Assembly: GCA_022826755.1 (NCBI GenBank)
Contig: JAJDUG010000072.1
Span: 62,001-126,000 of the forward strand
Direction of reading: 5' to 3'
Source of the DNA: Acidobacteriota bacterium
GTDB taxonomy: Bacteria; Acidobacteriota; Terriglobia; Versatilivoradales; Versatilivoraceae
DNA: 64,000 nucleotides
In this document: positions 44,318 to 53,455 of the stretch, piece after piece
How positions within the stretch are numbered: the first letter of the stretch is position 1
Layout of the letters: every line of letters starts with the position of its first letter
Notes under the pieces: generated by a model
The model's database searches: none
Told to the model about the DNA's origin: nothing
What the model saw: only the letters and a program-made list of their open reading frames with translations
Translations under genes and position numbers: made by a program

Positions 44318-46072
44318 ATGCCTGACAGGAAAGATTCCCTTCCCAACGTTTCGCGCCGCCGGTTCATGCGAACCACCGTCCTGGCAGGAACGGCCCTGGG
44401 CCTTCACCCCGCGGCGCCCGGGTCCGCAGCGGCATCCGCGGCCGCCACGCCCCTGAAGAAGACCAGGAGGCCCGGAAAGTCCTTCACGGGAAAGCGGCCC
44501 GAAGACTATCGGGTCGTGCTGCAGGACATCGGCGACCCGCTGCTGCGCATGCCCTGGCCGCCCAGTCCGGAAGGCCTGGTGGAAGGCTCCATCGGACCGC
44601 TGAAAGACTCGGCCGTCAGCATGTACGCCTTCGGCATCAACCACGCCGGCGGCACCACCCACTGCTCCAAGCTCTACCCCGTCATCGGCGAAGAGCAGCC
44701 CCTGCTGAAGAGCGGCAATACCCTGAGGATGATGGAAGCCGTCCAGCGCTTGTGCGACGCCGGCCACGATCCCCTGACGCTCATGTGCGACGGCGGGCAC
44801 CAGGCCGGCCTGGACGTGTTCCTGCGCCTTCGCATGAACGATCACCACGACCGCTGGGGCGACCGAATCGGCCTGGACAAGCCCTCCCGCCTTCCCAAGG
44901 ACCACCCGGCCGAGCCCTATTTCTACACGCCCAAGTGGAAGAAGGAGCACCCCGAGTGGCTGATCGGCGATCGCCATGCCCCCTATCCCGACACCAGCTT
45001 CGAGTACATGCAGGCCAGCGCCGGCAACTACGCCATCGGCCCCTACCGGGACCTCATCTTCAACCTGGCCGCCGAGACTCTCACCCAGTACGATCTGGAC
45101 GGTTTCGAGCTGGACTACTTCCGGTCCCCCTTTCTCTTTCCCAGCTATGAAGCCTACGTGCAGCGCCACGTGATGACCGAGCTGGTCCGCCGGATTCGCC
45201 GGGTCGCCGACGAGCAGGCAGCCAAGCGAGGCCGGCCCATCTTCCTTTCCGCCCGCGTCCCCGCCACCGTCGACCTGTGCCTGCGCATCGGGATCGATCT
45301 GCCCGTCTGGTTCGAAGAGGGTCTGCTGGACATGGTGGTGGTCAGCAACGGGCTCTCCCCCTTCAGCACCCCGTGGAAGGAGTTGGCCGACCTGGGAGCC
45401 AAGCACGGCATTCCCGCCCTGGCCTGCTTCACCCACGCCCGGCCCACCCGGGAAGGAAGGGAATCGCTGCGGGCCTGCACCCACCGCGCCTTTTCCTCCG
45501 GGATCAGCGGCATCCAGTTCTGGAACTATTTCTACCGCATGCCTCACTACCACCGGCCCGGCGAAAATCCCCTGGACCTGAGCTTCACCCACGACCTGGT
45601 CGATCCCGACCTGGTCAGAAACGGTCCCAAGAAGTACCTGTTGGACGGCACCCCTCACACCGGTGTACTGAACGCAACGTTCGGCCACGCCGAGTGGCCC
45701 GGTCAAACCCCCATGATGATCGGGTTTTCCAGCGACGGCATCGGCCACAAGGTCGCCTTCGACATCGCCGACGACCTCAGCCGGTCCCGGCCCCAGGGAT
45801 CACCGCGGGTCTGGGTCCGAATCGTGGACCTGGCCCCTGAAGATCGATTGGAATTCGCCTGGAACGGCAAGCCGATTCAACCCGATCCCAAGGCCTTTGC
45901 CGGGATCATCCTGAAGGACAGCCACGAATTCGAGTTCGAGCTGGACCCTGCCGAGCTCCGCCCCGGCGAGAACCACCTGGAGATCAAGCTGCTGGAGCGG
46001 CATGCCCGGCTCGACCCCTACGTCACCCTGGTGGACGGGCGTTTGAGCATCCCGGAGTTGAACGGGTCCTGA
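44318..46072 (+). CDS. Tat-exported TIM-barrel glycoside-hydrolase-like protein
   Basis: The 584-residue product has a twin-arginine signal (VSRRRFMRTTVLAGTALG). A TIM-barrel-like region follows, with FLRLRMNDHHDRWG (residue about 170-183) and YDLDGFELDYFRSPFLFP (about 257-274). The latter resembles the catalytic D-G-x-x-L-D of GH10-like (GHL10) families, and GISGIQFWNYFYRMP is the next conserved piece. A C-terminal beta domain (about 475-580) ends it. I do not recognise a named enzyme family with certainty. It is paralogous to the gene at 51003-52652. AGGAGG lies 4 nt before ATG. Confidence 0.75.
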   Translation: MPDRKDSLPNVSRRRFMRTTVLAGTALGLHPAAPGSAAASAAATPLKKTRRPGKSFTGKRPEDYRVVLQDIGDPLLRMPWPPSPEGLVEGSIGPLKDSAVSMYAFGINHAGGTTHCSKLYPVIGEEQPLLKSGNTLRMMEAVQRLCDAGHDPLTLMCDGGHQAGLDVFLRLRMNDHHDRWGDRIGLDKPSRLPKDHPAEPYFYTPKWKKEHPEWLIGDRHAPYPDTSFEYMQASAGNYAIGPYRDLIFNLAAETLTQYDLDGFELDYFRSPFLFPSYEAYVQRHVMTELVRRIRRVADEQAAKRGRPIFLSARVPATVDLCLRIGIDLPVWFEEGLLDMVVVSNGLSPFSTPWKELADLGAKHGIPALACFTHARPTREGRESLRACTHRAFSSGISGIQFWNYFYRMPHYHRPGENPLDLSFTHDLVDPDLVRNGPKKYLLDGTPHTGVLNATFGHAEWPGQTPMMIGFSSDGIGHKVAFDIADDLSRSRPQGSPRVWVRIVDLAPEDRLEFAWNGKPIQPDPKAFAGIILKDSHEFEFELDPAELRPGENHLEIKLLERHARLDPYVTLVDGRLSIPELNGS

Positions 46073-46100
46073 CGGCCGGGGACACCCCGTTGGCCCCCCT

Positions 46101-46163
46101 CCGCAGAAGCCATCGTCATTCGGCTCGGCTTCTGCAACTCCCCCTCAAGGGGGGGAGTGATAC
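46101..46163. repeat. Dispersed intergenic repeat, copy 2
   Basis: Aligns with 9071-9133 over about 60 bases, with a C-rich/G-rich hairpin (CCCCCTCAAGGGGGGG region) as its core. It lies just after the TIM-barrel gene and could also act as a terminator-like structure. Confidence 0.55.
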
Positions 46164-46244
46164 TTGAGCGCTGAAACAGGCGCCTTGCGCGAATCCTGGG
46201 CATGATGTAAACGATGTTCCTGGTTTGTGGCGTGGAGGATGCCC

Positions 46245-46459
46245 CCCGGGAGCGCGGGCGTCCCGCCCGCACAATGTCCGGCACAGCCTTGGCCCTCTCC
46301 GCCGCTCGGATCGACCCGGTACTGCGCCGTGGGTCTGCTTCGGTTCGACCGTTGAGGTTGCCGCCGACAGGCTGGCTACCTTCAGCACCGGACGAAAGCT
46401 CAGCGCCAGCCAAAGGCGCAAGGCAGTAAGGATGCGGGCGGGACGCCCGCGCTCCCGGG
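46245..46459. mobile_element. MITE-like element, copy A (27-bp perfect terminal inverted repeats)
   Basis: A 215-bp element with 27-bp perfect terminal inverted repeats, CCCGGGAGCGCGGG... at 46245-46271 and its reverse complement at 46433-46459. The interior shares blocks such as GGCACAGCC and GTTGCCGCC with copy B (53179-53384) when B is reversed. It encodes no transposase, so it would need a helper. It lies 57 bp before the CehA start. Confidence 0.75.
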
Positions 46460-46515
46460 TGGGCGCCCTTTGGACCGCCCGCGCAGATCCGAATATTGCA
46501 AAAGGTCCACCGTCG

Positions 46516-48723
46516 ATGTGGTTTCGACTCGAGAGCACTAGTCACCGACGCCTCCTGCTGGCCTTGCTGCTGCTGAGCCTGGCAGCCTTCTGCCATCGCC
46601 AGGAAGCGCCGCCGGAGGCCAATCCGGCCGGCGCCCCCGCCGCCCTGCAGGACCTCTACGCCATCTTCAGCGATGAGATCAGACGCGAAGCGGTCGGCAA
46701 CGTCTACCAAGGCGTGGGTAATCGCTTCCAACTGGAGGGAAATCTCTACGTGGCGGTCCTGAAGGCCCTCAACGCCTACGACATCCTCCAGGAGACCACC
46801 CGCCTGCCCGAGGCCGACCGGGAACGGCTGCTGCCCAGGAGCCACCGGGAAGCCACCGAGACCTTTGCCGTTCTGGAAGAATCCCTGGACTGGCCCCGTA
46901 TTCGGGTCGAGGTGGGTGCGCAGGACTTCGAGTTCGACGGCCCTCCCCAACTCGTCCTCTACCGGAATATCCCTCAGCCGCTTCTGCTCACGCTTCACAA
47001 CTCCACCTCCAAGACCACAACGCTTTCTCTCCGGAGTTCCGGTCTGAAGCTGGAGGTGGACACCCTGGAGGTCGCTCCCTCGGCCACCCGCCATCTGCTG
47101 GCCCAAATCGATTCCCCGGAAACCGGGGAGCGGGCGGCCTGCCTTTCTGTGGGGTCCGACGGAATAAGCGTGGCTTGGCGCCTTCCATACCGGGTCGCAG
47201 AAACCGGCCTGTTGGAGGGGCGGCTGGTGGAGGCGGAGAGTGGCGCCCCGACCATCGGCCGAATTCGAGCCATCGACGCCGCGGGGCGTTACCGACCACC
47301 GCTGGAGGCCGGCTACGGTCTGATCCTGCGTCCGCGCAGGGACCCCGCCCGCTGGAGCTACGCCTCCGGAACCTTCCGCCTGCGAGCCCCGGCCGGCAGG
47401 GTCCGGATTTCCATCCGGCGAGGCATGGAATACTTGCCCATCGACGAGGAGCTCGAGCTGGAGGCCGGTCAGACCCTGCGGCGCACCTTTGCGCTCAAGC
47501 GCTGGGCAAACATGGAGCGGGAAGGATGGCATTCCGGAGACACCCACATCCACATGCTGGACCCACCCAGCGCGCTGTTCGAGATGCAGGCGGAGAACCT
47601 GCGGGTCGGCCATGTTCTCGTGCTGGAGCATATGGGGAAGATCTACTCCAAGGAGCACTTCCGCGGCGAACTGGACCCGATATCCGATGCCCGGCACCTG
47701 GTCTACTTCAACCAGGAGTACCGCAACCAGACCCTGGGCCACGTCAGCCTGCTCAGCCTCAAGACGCTGGTGGAGCCGATCTCCACCGGCGGACTGGCCG
47801 TTCCCGAGACCACCGTCTATCGCTATTCCTACCTGAGACCCTCCCGCAAGGGGTTCCCCCGCCACGGCCGGGACGGCTGGCCCGACGTTCTGGTGCTGGA
47901 CGCCATGCGGGAAACCCACCGGCAGGGAGGGTTGGTCAACTGGGCCCACCTGCGTCCCGCTCAACTCGAGTTCCCCATCGACATGGTGTTCGGCGAGATC
48001 GACACCGCCGACATCCTGACCCACACCCGGCTCCCGCAGACCCTGAAGCTCTGGTACAGCCTGTTGAACTGCGGCTTCCGCCTGCCCGCCACCGCGGGAA
48101 CCGACCGCATCGGGCCCGAGGAGCCGGTGGGGCACCAGAGGGTCTACGTCAAGCTGGACGGCCCCCTCACCTACCCCGCATGGATGGAAGGACTGCGCCT
48201 GGGCCGCTCCTTCGTGACCAACGGACCCATGGTCAGCCTCTCGGTCGACGGCCGGGGACCCGGGGACACATTGACGCTCGGCAAACGCAAGGTCCTTGCC
48301 ATCGAAGCCCGGGCGCGCTCCCTGAGGCCCTTCGAGCGGCTGGAGATCGTGGTCAACGGGAAGGTGGCGGCCAGCGTCCCGGCGCAAGACCAGGGACGCC
48401 GCGCGGAGCTCAGTCTCGATTACCCGGCCGACCAGAGCCTGTGGATCGCGGCTCGCTGCATGGGGGGATCCCCCGAAGAAACCTCCATCTGGACCCATCC
48501 CCTGTTTGCCCACGCCAACCCGGTCCATGTCGATTACACGGGACGGGAGCTGGCCGATCCCGAGAGCGCATGCTATCTGCTCGACTTCCTGAAGCCGCTG
48601 GAGAAGTGGGCCCGGGAGGAAGCCTGGTTCGAGAATCGGGACCGGAAGGACCAGGCTCTGGCCACCATTCGCCAGGGCATGGATTTCTACCGCCGCCTGT
48701 GCAAGGGGGAAGGCAAGAATTGA
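46516..48723 (+). CDS. CehA/McbA-family metallohydrolase (PHP-like)
   Basis: The 735-residue product begins with a signal (LLLALLLLSLAAF) and contains, near residue 330, the CehA/PHP metal-binding start EGWHSGDTHIHMLDPP, followed by GHVLVLEHMGK, a long helical and strand section and a late HRQGGLVNWAHLRPAQLEFP with further His ligands. By family it is a phosphoesterase/hydrolase on a cell-surface or extracellular substrate. The conserved N-terminal region (about 30-330) is a beta-rich domain. I chose the Met at 46516 after the repeat element; an earlier in-frame Met would run through the element. Its partner downstream is the sialidase-like lipoprotein. Confidence 0.82.
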   Translation: MWFRLESTSHRRLLLALLLLSLAAFCHRQEAPPEANPAGAPAALQDLYAIFSDEIRREAVGNVYQGVGNRFQLEGNLYVAVLKALNAYDILQETTRLPEADRERLLPRSHREATETFAVLEESLDWPRIRVEVGAQDFEFDGPPQLVLYRNIPQPLLLTLHNSTSKTTTLSLRSSGLKLEVDTLEVAPSATRHLLAQIDSPETGERAACLSVGSDGISVAWRLPYRVAETGLLEGRLVEAESGAPTIGRIRAIDAAGRYRPPLEAGYGLILRPRRDPARWSYASGTFRLRAPAGRVRISIRRGMEYLPIDEELELEAGQTLRRTFALKRWANMEREGWHSGDTHIHMLDPPSALFEMQAENLRVGHVLVLEHMGKIYSKEHFRGELDPISDARHLVYFNQEYRNQTLGHVSLLSLKTLVEPISTGGLAVPETTVYRYSYLRPSRKGFPRHGRDGWPDVLVLDAMRETHRQGGLVNWAHLRPAQLEFPIDMVFGEIDTADILTHTRLPQTLKLWYSLLNCGFRLPATAGTDRIGPEEPVGHQRVYVKLDGPLTYPAWMEGLRLGRSFVTNGPMVSLSVDGRGPGDTLTLGKRKVLAIEARARSLRPFERLEIVVNGKVAASVPAQDQGRRAELSLDYPADQSLWIAARCMGGSPEETSIWTHPLFAHANPVHVDYTGRELADPESACYLLDFLKPLEKWAREEAWFENRDRKDQALATIRQGMDFYRRLCKGEGKN

Positions 48724-48779
48724 CCGGACGGACAACGTCGAGCCTTGTGCTCCGCTGCCTCAACTATTCGAGGAACCCC

Positions 48780-50966
48780 ATGACTCCCCTAGCCAAATCA
48801 AGCCTGGCCCTGCTGCTCTGCCTGACCCTTGCCGCCTGCACGCGGCCCTCGGAAGACCGGACTGCGGCAGACAGCAAGAGGGCGGGGAACTGGAAGCGGG
48901 ACCAGCGCAGCTTCGTCTACCTGTCCGAGAGGCGCGCCCGCCATGCCGGGATCACCCGCAGCGCCGAGGGCCGCCTGCTGATCCTGTATACCCACCAGAC
49001 GGCCCAACAGGAACGGGACGGTTCGGGAGATCTCCACCTGGTCCGCCGGACCCGGGACGGGGACTGGTGGTTTTATCCGGAGACGGTCTTCGAAGGCCGT
49101 CAGGGGGAACCCCGTGCCATGGGAACCCTGACCACCCTGGAATCCGGCCGCATCATCGCCCCCTTCGCCGAGCTGGACGACGGCGCCGCCGGCAGCCGGC
49201 TGCGGCTGCTCTCCTCCGGGGACCACGGCGAAACCTGGACTGCCACTGCGCCCCTGGAGACCCACCCCCTGATCTGGGCCGCGCCCTACGGAAGGCCCTT
49301 CGAGGCGGGCGACCGGGTGCTGATGCCGGTCCAAGGGGCGGTCAGCCGGGACGACCTGGCGGCCACCCGACTGCAGTCGGGACTGCTGCAGTCCACCGAT
49401 GGCGGCGAGACTTGGGGGGATTGGATCCCGATCGCCGTTCCCGCCCCGGAGGCGGGCCTCAGCTACGAGTTTCCGGCGGTGCTTCCGCTGAAGGACGGGA
49501 CTTGGCTGGCGGTCCTCACCCAGAGGCGATTGAAGAAGCGTCCCGGGATTCCCCTGGATATTCCGCAGACGCTGGTGCGGTCCTACAGCACCGACCAGGG
49601 CCAGAGCTGGACCCGACCGGAGCCTCTGTGCGTCGGCTCCTGGGCCAGCCTGACCCCCATGGGCGACGGCACGGTGGCCTGCTCCTTCGCTCTCTGGTCG
49701 GCCTGGGGCAGCATGGAAGTCATGTTCAGCGACGACGGCTTCCGAACCATCCGCCACCGGATCCCCTTCGTGGAGCACAACTGGCTGCCCGGCTACGGAC
49801 CCAGCGGGTGGGGCAAGGGCTGGGCGCGCGATCCCATTCCCCTGCCCCCGGTAGTGCCCAACCTGGAAGGGGACTGGAAGGCCGGCCACTACGGTTTTTC
49901 TTCCGGCCTGGCCCTGGACGAGGACCGCTTGATGCTGGTGCTGGGACAGCGGCAAAAGGGCAGCGGCTACACCGAACCGCCCCACCAAGTGGACCTTCCC
50001 ATCGAGAAGGAGCGGATCGAAACCATTGTCATGAAGCGGGTGCGGGAGCCCTCGGCCCCGGACGCCGAACCTCCGCGGGCCCATGGACAGCCGGACGGAC
50101 AGTGGACCCTGGCCGAGAGATGGCCCGAGGAGGAGTGGCGCCGGAAGGTCGGGCAGCCGCCCAACGACGTGACCCTGGTGCTCGAGTCGGGGCGCTGGAT
50201 ACGCCTCACCGCCAAATACACCGTTCCCCACCAGCACGGACCCGGCAGAATCCTGGGACGGGAGCGGGGTTACTGGGTCTGGAAGTCGATCGACGGACTC
50301 CACTACCGGACGCGCCTGCAGGGGTCCTTTTCCGATGATCAGGGAAAGACCTGGACGCAGGCCAAGGTGGAGGACCCGGTTCCGCTGGCTGCCGCCGTGC
50401 ACCTGGGGGGCGTGGCCTTTGAAGAGCCGGACGGAACCCTGGTGGCTCCCGTCTACGGCTACCTGAACCAGGACGACATGTCGGTCTCCCTCTACGTCTC
50501 CGCCCTGGTGAGGTCCCACGACGGAGGCGCCTCCTGGGGCGACTGGAGCACCATCGCCTACGATGGGAAGAACCGCTACACCGCCTACAGCGAGACCCAG
50601 GTCATGGCCCTTTCCGACGACACCTGGGTGGCTTTTCTCCGCAGCGAAAACCGGAGCTACGTCCCGGTGATGCGGGCCTTCATCTCCCGGACCCTCAGCA
50701 CCGATCGGGGAAAGACCTGGAGCCCGCCCCAACCCACGGCCGCGGCCGGGGTGACGGCCGGACTGCGGCTGCCCGACGGAGGGATTGCCCTGTCGGCTCA
50801 GAACACCTGCGGCTGGGGACTGGCGGTCACCTACAACTACGGCCACAGCTGGAACTACGTGCTGCCGGCCACCTACTTCTCGGCCCGGGCCGGCGTGATC
50901 GACGACAAGTCCTTCTGGCTCCACGACGCCCACGGGGGGATCGTGTCCATCTACCGCCGGCCCTGA
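48780..50966 (+). CDS. Sialidase/BNR-repeat lipoprotein
   Basis: The 728-residue product has a lipoprotein signal (LLLCLTLAAC, Cys near 20). It has at least six Asp-box motifs (S-x-D-x-G-x-T-W type: SGDHGETW, STDGGETWGDW, STDQGQSWT, SDDQGKTWT, SHDGGASWGDW, STDRGKTWS), the mark of BNR/sialidase propellers; their spacing suggests two tandem six-blade propellers. Catalytic residues of true sialidases (Arg triad, Glu/Tyr pair) cannot be verified by eye, so it may be a binding or trehalase-like relative. ATG at 48780 has AGGAA upstream. It follows the CehA gene by 56 bp and is likely co-transcribed. Confidence 0.82.
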   Translation: MTPLAKSSLALLLCLTLAACTRPSEDRTAADSKRAGNWKRDQRSFVYLSERRARHAGITRSAEGRLLILYTHQTAQQERDGSGDLHLVRRTRDGDWWFYPETVFEGRQGEPRAMGTLTTLESGRIIAPFAELDDGAAGSRLRLLSSGDHGETWTATAPLETHPLIWAAPYGRPFEAGDRVLMPVQGAVSRDDLAATRLQSGLLQSTDGGETWGDWIPIAVPAPEAGLSYEFPAVLPLKDGTWLAVLTQRRLKKRPGIPLDIPQTLVRSYSTDQGQSWTRPEPLCVGSWASLTPMGDGTVACSFALWSAWGSMEVMFSDDGFRTIRHRIPFVEHNWLPGYGPSGWGKGWARDPIPLPPVVPNLEGDWKAGHYGFSSGLALDEDRLMLVLGQRQKGSGYTEPPHQVDLPIEKERIETIVMKRVREPSAPDAEPPRAHGQPDGQWTLAERWPEEEWRRKVGQPPNDVTLVLESGRWIRLTAKYTVPHQHGPGRILGRERGYWVWKSIDGLHYRTRLQGSFSDDQGKTWTQAKVEDPVPLAAAVHLGGVAFEEPDGTLVAPVYGYLNQDDMSVSLYVSALVRSHDGGASWGDWSTIAYDGKNRYTAYSETQVMALSDDTWVAFLRSENRSYVPVMRAFISRTLSTDRGKTWSPPQPTAAAGVTAGLRLPDGGIALSAQNTCGWGLAVTYNYGHSWNYVLPATYFSARAGVIDDKSFWLHDAHGGIVSIYRRP

Positions 50967-51002
50967 GCATGCCTGCCTCAGCCGCCGGGGTTGCGCTCCC
51001 GG

Positions 51003-52652
51003 TCAGGCGGCCGGCGAGTACCTGACCGTGAGCCAGGCTCCGCGCAGCCTCAGCCCGTCCCCGCCCCTTCCGCCCTTTTGCACCCGGACTTCCAGCCGAT
51101 TCATCCCCTGGCGCACCATCGCCGCTTGAACCGGGCAGCCAAGGCGCTTCAGGTCCTCCGGAGCATCCGCCCCGGCGGGCTCGACCGCTTCCAAGGCCAA
51201 CTCCCCTCCATTGAGCCGAGCGGCGATGCGTTCGCCCCGGTTCAGGCCTTCCACGTCCAGAGCCAGGCGGACCGCGCCCGGGCGGTCCACGCCCCCGGCG
51301 GCCTCCAGGTCGTCGCCCACCGGCAGCTCAACGACAGCGGCCGGACCCGGATTGCCCCGGCTCAACTCCAGGGGAAGCTGCCCCGGGTGGCTGGCGATGG
51401 CGTAGGGTCCGATGTCCTGGATGTAGTCCACCCCGAAGCGCTTGTCCCGGAACTTCAGGCTCGAGGCCGACTGAATGTCCTCGAGCAGCCCGTAGGCGTC
51501 GGGAACCGGCCGGCCGTAGGCCAGCATGGGCACCTGGCGGTAATGGTAGTTCCAGAGGTAGATCCCGTCGGCGCCGGCCGAGAAGATGTTGGCTGCCGCG
51601 CCCCGCATGGTCTCATCCGAACCGAACACCTTCAGGCCGCAGTTGATGCAGGGATAGACGGGGACATCATGGCGGTGTCCCAGATTCACCAGCTCCCGGG
51701 CCGGGTTGGTGAAGACCGTGTATCCCCCGCCGATCAGCATCCGGTCCACCCAACCCTGCTTGAGCCAGGTCTCCACGTCCAGGCCGATGCGATTGCAGGC
51801 CTGCAAGGTCCCCGGCACCCTGACGCCCAGAAGCAGGGGCCTTTGACGGGATTCCGAAACCTTCCTCACAACCCGGTGAGCCCCCTGGACCAGGTCGTTC
51901 ATGAGAGGCGCTCCCGCTTCCTCCTCCCCGGGCTTGAAGTACCAGGGCATGCGAAAGAAGTTCAGGTCGATCCCGTCCAGGTCGTAATTCTCGGCGCTGT
52001 GGCGGACCCACCAGAGCCGGTCCTCCCGTACTTCCGGCAGGGCGAAGTTCAGGCCGGACCACATCGCCGCCTCCAGGGTGGTGAAGGGGCTCCCTTTCTG
52101 GCTTTGCTCTCCCAGCAGCCACTCCGGATGGTCGACCTTCGGGGGATAGACCAGCTTCCCCTCGGGCATCCCGAAGGCATCGTGGGTGTCGTTCATTCGG
52201 ATCGACCCGAAGACCTCCAGGCCGCGCCGGTGGATGCCCTCGACCATGACGGGCGTCGGATCGTGGATGGCCTCATTGAGCGGCCGGTTCTGCTGCTGGG
52301 TCTGCCAGTAGCGGGTCTGCCCCGGACCCTGGGCGATCCCCCACATGATGCACCAGGCAATGCTGTCCACCGGCGTCCCCAGGATGGGCCGCAGGCGCAG
52401 CCCCAGAAAGGCCTCGGCCCCCCTGGCCGCCTCGGGGTCGTAGACCAGGTCCCCGTCGTCGTCCAGGATCAGCCGGCGCCTTCGTTCCACCGCCCTGCGC
52501 CGCGCCTGCTCGAGCCCCTCCCTGCTCCCCGAGCAGCCCGGCAATCCGGCCAGCCAGGAGCCTCCCACCAGGGCCCCGGCCGACCCCAGGAAACGCCGCC
52601 GATTCAAAGCCGCCGGCTTCGGCCCTCTCACGACTCCGTCATCGATCTCCAT
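51003..52652 (-). CDS. Exported TIM-barrel glycoside-hydrolase-like protein (paralog)
   Basis: The 549-residue product has a Tat-like signal (LNRRRFLGSAGALVGGSWLAG) that ends at a lipoprotein-like GCSGS Cys. The core motifs match the 44318 protein: SIRMNDTHDAFG (RMND.HD), YDLDGIDLNFFRMPWYF, GADGIYLWNYHYRQVP, and a C-terminal beta domain. The two flank the CehA and sialidase genes. The start Met at 52652 has GGAGG upstream. The function is unknown; a role on the same carbohydrate as its neighbours is inference. Confidence 0.75.
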   Translation of the reverse strand: MEIDDGVVRGPKPAALNRRRFLGSAGALVGGSWLAGLPGCSGSREGLEQARRRAVERRRRLILDDDGDLVYDPEAARGAEAFLGLRLRPILGTPVDSIAWCIMWGIAQGPGQTRYWQTQQQNRPLNEAIHDPTPVMVEGIHRRGLEVFGSIRMNDTHDAFGMPEGKLVYPPKVDHPEWLLGEQSQKGSPFTTLEAAMWSGLNFALPEVREDRLWWVRHSAENYDLDGIDLNFFRMPWYFKPGEEEAGAPLMNDLVQGAHRVVRKVSESRQRPLLLGVRVPGTLQACNRIGLDVETWLKQGWVDRMLIGGGYTVFTNPARELVNLGHRHDVPVYPCINCGLKVFGSDETMRGAAANIFSAGADGIYLWNYHYRQVPMLAYGRPVPDAYGLLEDIQSASSLKFRDKRFGVDYIQDIGPYAIASHPGQLPLELSRGNPGPAAVVELPVGDDLEAAGGVDRPGAVRLALDVEGLNRGERIAARLNGGELALEAVEPAGADAPEDLKRLGCPVQAAMVRQGMNRLEVRVQKGGRGGDGLRLRGAWLTVRYSPAA

Positions 52653-52681
52653 GTATCCTCCGGTATCCAGCATGTTTCGCA

Positions 52682-52915
52682 TCAAAACGCGACTCGGCCG
52701 CTATCCGTCAACTCGGGACGGTCGGCCATAAAGTCCTCCCCCACGGGAGGCGCTTCGTCGGCATAGGACTTCCACGTCTTGCGAACGGGCGCAATGACCA
52801 ATGCATCCCCTTCCTTGCGGATGATCACCTCATCAACACCCTCGAATCGATAGGCTTTCGGTATCCGAACGGCCTGGCTGCGACCGTTGAAAAACAGCTT
52901 GGCGGTAGCTTGCAT
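52682..52915 (-). CDS. Orphan VapB-like (AbrB/MazE-type) antitoxin
   Basis: The 77-residue product (AKLFFNGRSQAVRIPKAYRF...) has the VapB N-terminal swapped-hairpin barrel and a PIN-binding tail (AWKSYADEAPPVGEDFMADR-like). VapB normally precedes VapC by a few bases. Here the next gene downstream on the minus strand is the exported TIM-barrel gene, whose start is 30 bp away, so no VapC is present and the antitoxin is unpaired. It may be a relic or may regulate in trans. Confidence 0.8.
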   Translation of the reverse strand: MQATAKLFFNGRSQAVRIPKAYRFEGVDEVIIRKEGDALVIAPVRKTWKSYADEAPPVGEDFMADRPELTDSGRVAF

Positions 52916-53178
52916 GACAACTCCTCGACTCGGACTGACACCGGACCTGTATCTCAGCGTATATTACAAGAATTTGCCAAAGAGCAAAAAGACGCAAGAA
53001 ACCGCTCTGAGAAGGGGGATTGAGACGGGCGGCAAGACTTCTTTGCTTCTTCATACCCACCAAATGCCTGGAGACAGTATGGCGATCAGCGTGACGGAGC
53101 TGCCATATCGGCACTGGCTGCGGCTCGGCAAGTCGGCGCGTGCCCCCTTGAGGAGCAAGAGCGATGGGAGGAGGCCCA

Positions 53179-53384
53179 CCCGGGAGCGCGGGCGTCCCGC
53201 CCGCATGCCATCCCGTTGCGTGCCGCTCAGTTTCCCTGCGATGCGGCACCCAGCCACCTTGCCGGCGGGAACTCCATGGGCTCGGGCGACGCAGCGTCCT
53301 GGCCCCGGCGCCGGTTGACCCAGGTCGAGGAAATGGCCGAGGCTGTGCCAAGACTTGTGCGGGCAGGACGCCCGCGCTCCCGGG
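53179..53384. mobile_element. MITE-like element, copy B (inverted relative to copy A)
   Basis: A 206-bp element with 27-bp terminal inverted repeats at 53179-53205 and 53358-53384 (one mismatch, GGGCGGG versus GGGCAGG), matching copy A in TIRs and, when reversed, in several interior blocks (GGCACAGCC, GTTCCCGCCGGCA). It lies between the VapB gene and the HsdR remnant. No target-site duplication is evident. Confidence 0.72.
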
Positions 53385-53455
53385 TGGACTTCATTCCATA
53401 ACGTGGTCGCAGCAAAGCAGCTTCATCGGTCTTTTTATGTATCTGTGCCTCGTCT

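Noticed and set aside
46018-48735. Minus-strand open frame of about 900 codons opposite the CehA gene
   Set aside because: No family-like motifs; the plus strand holds a clear CehA hydrolase, and the minus frame is antisense coding bias.
47175-48779. In-frame N-terminal extension of the sialidase-like gene
   Set aside because: It overlaps the CehA gene in another frame, has no domain, and the true product starts with a lipoprotein signal at 48780.
48798-50933. Minus-strand open frame opposite the sialidase-like gene
   Set aside because: It is antisense to the Asp-box protein and lacks start signals or motifs.
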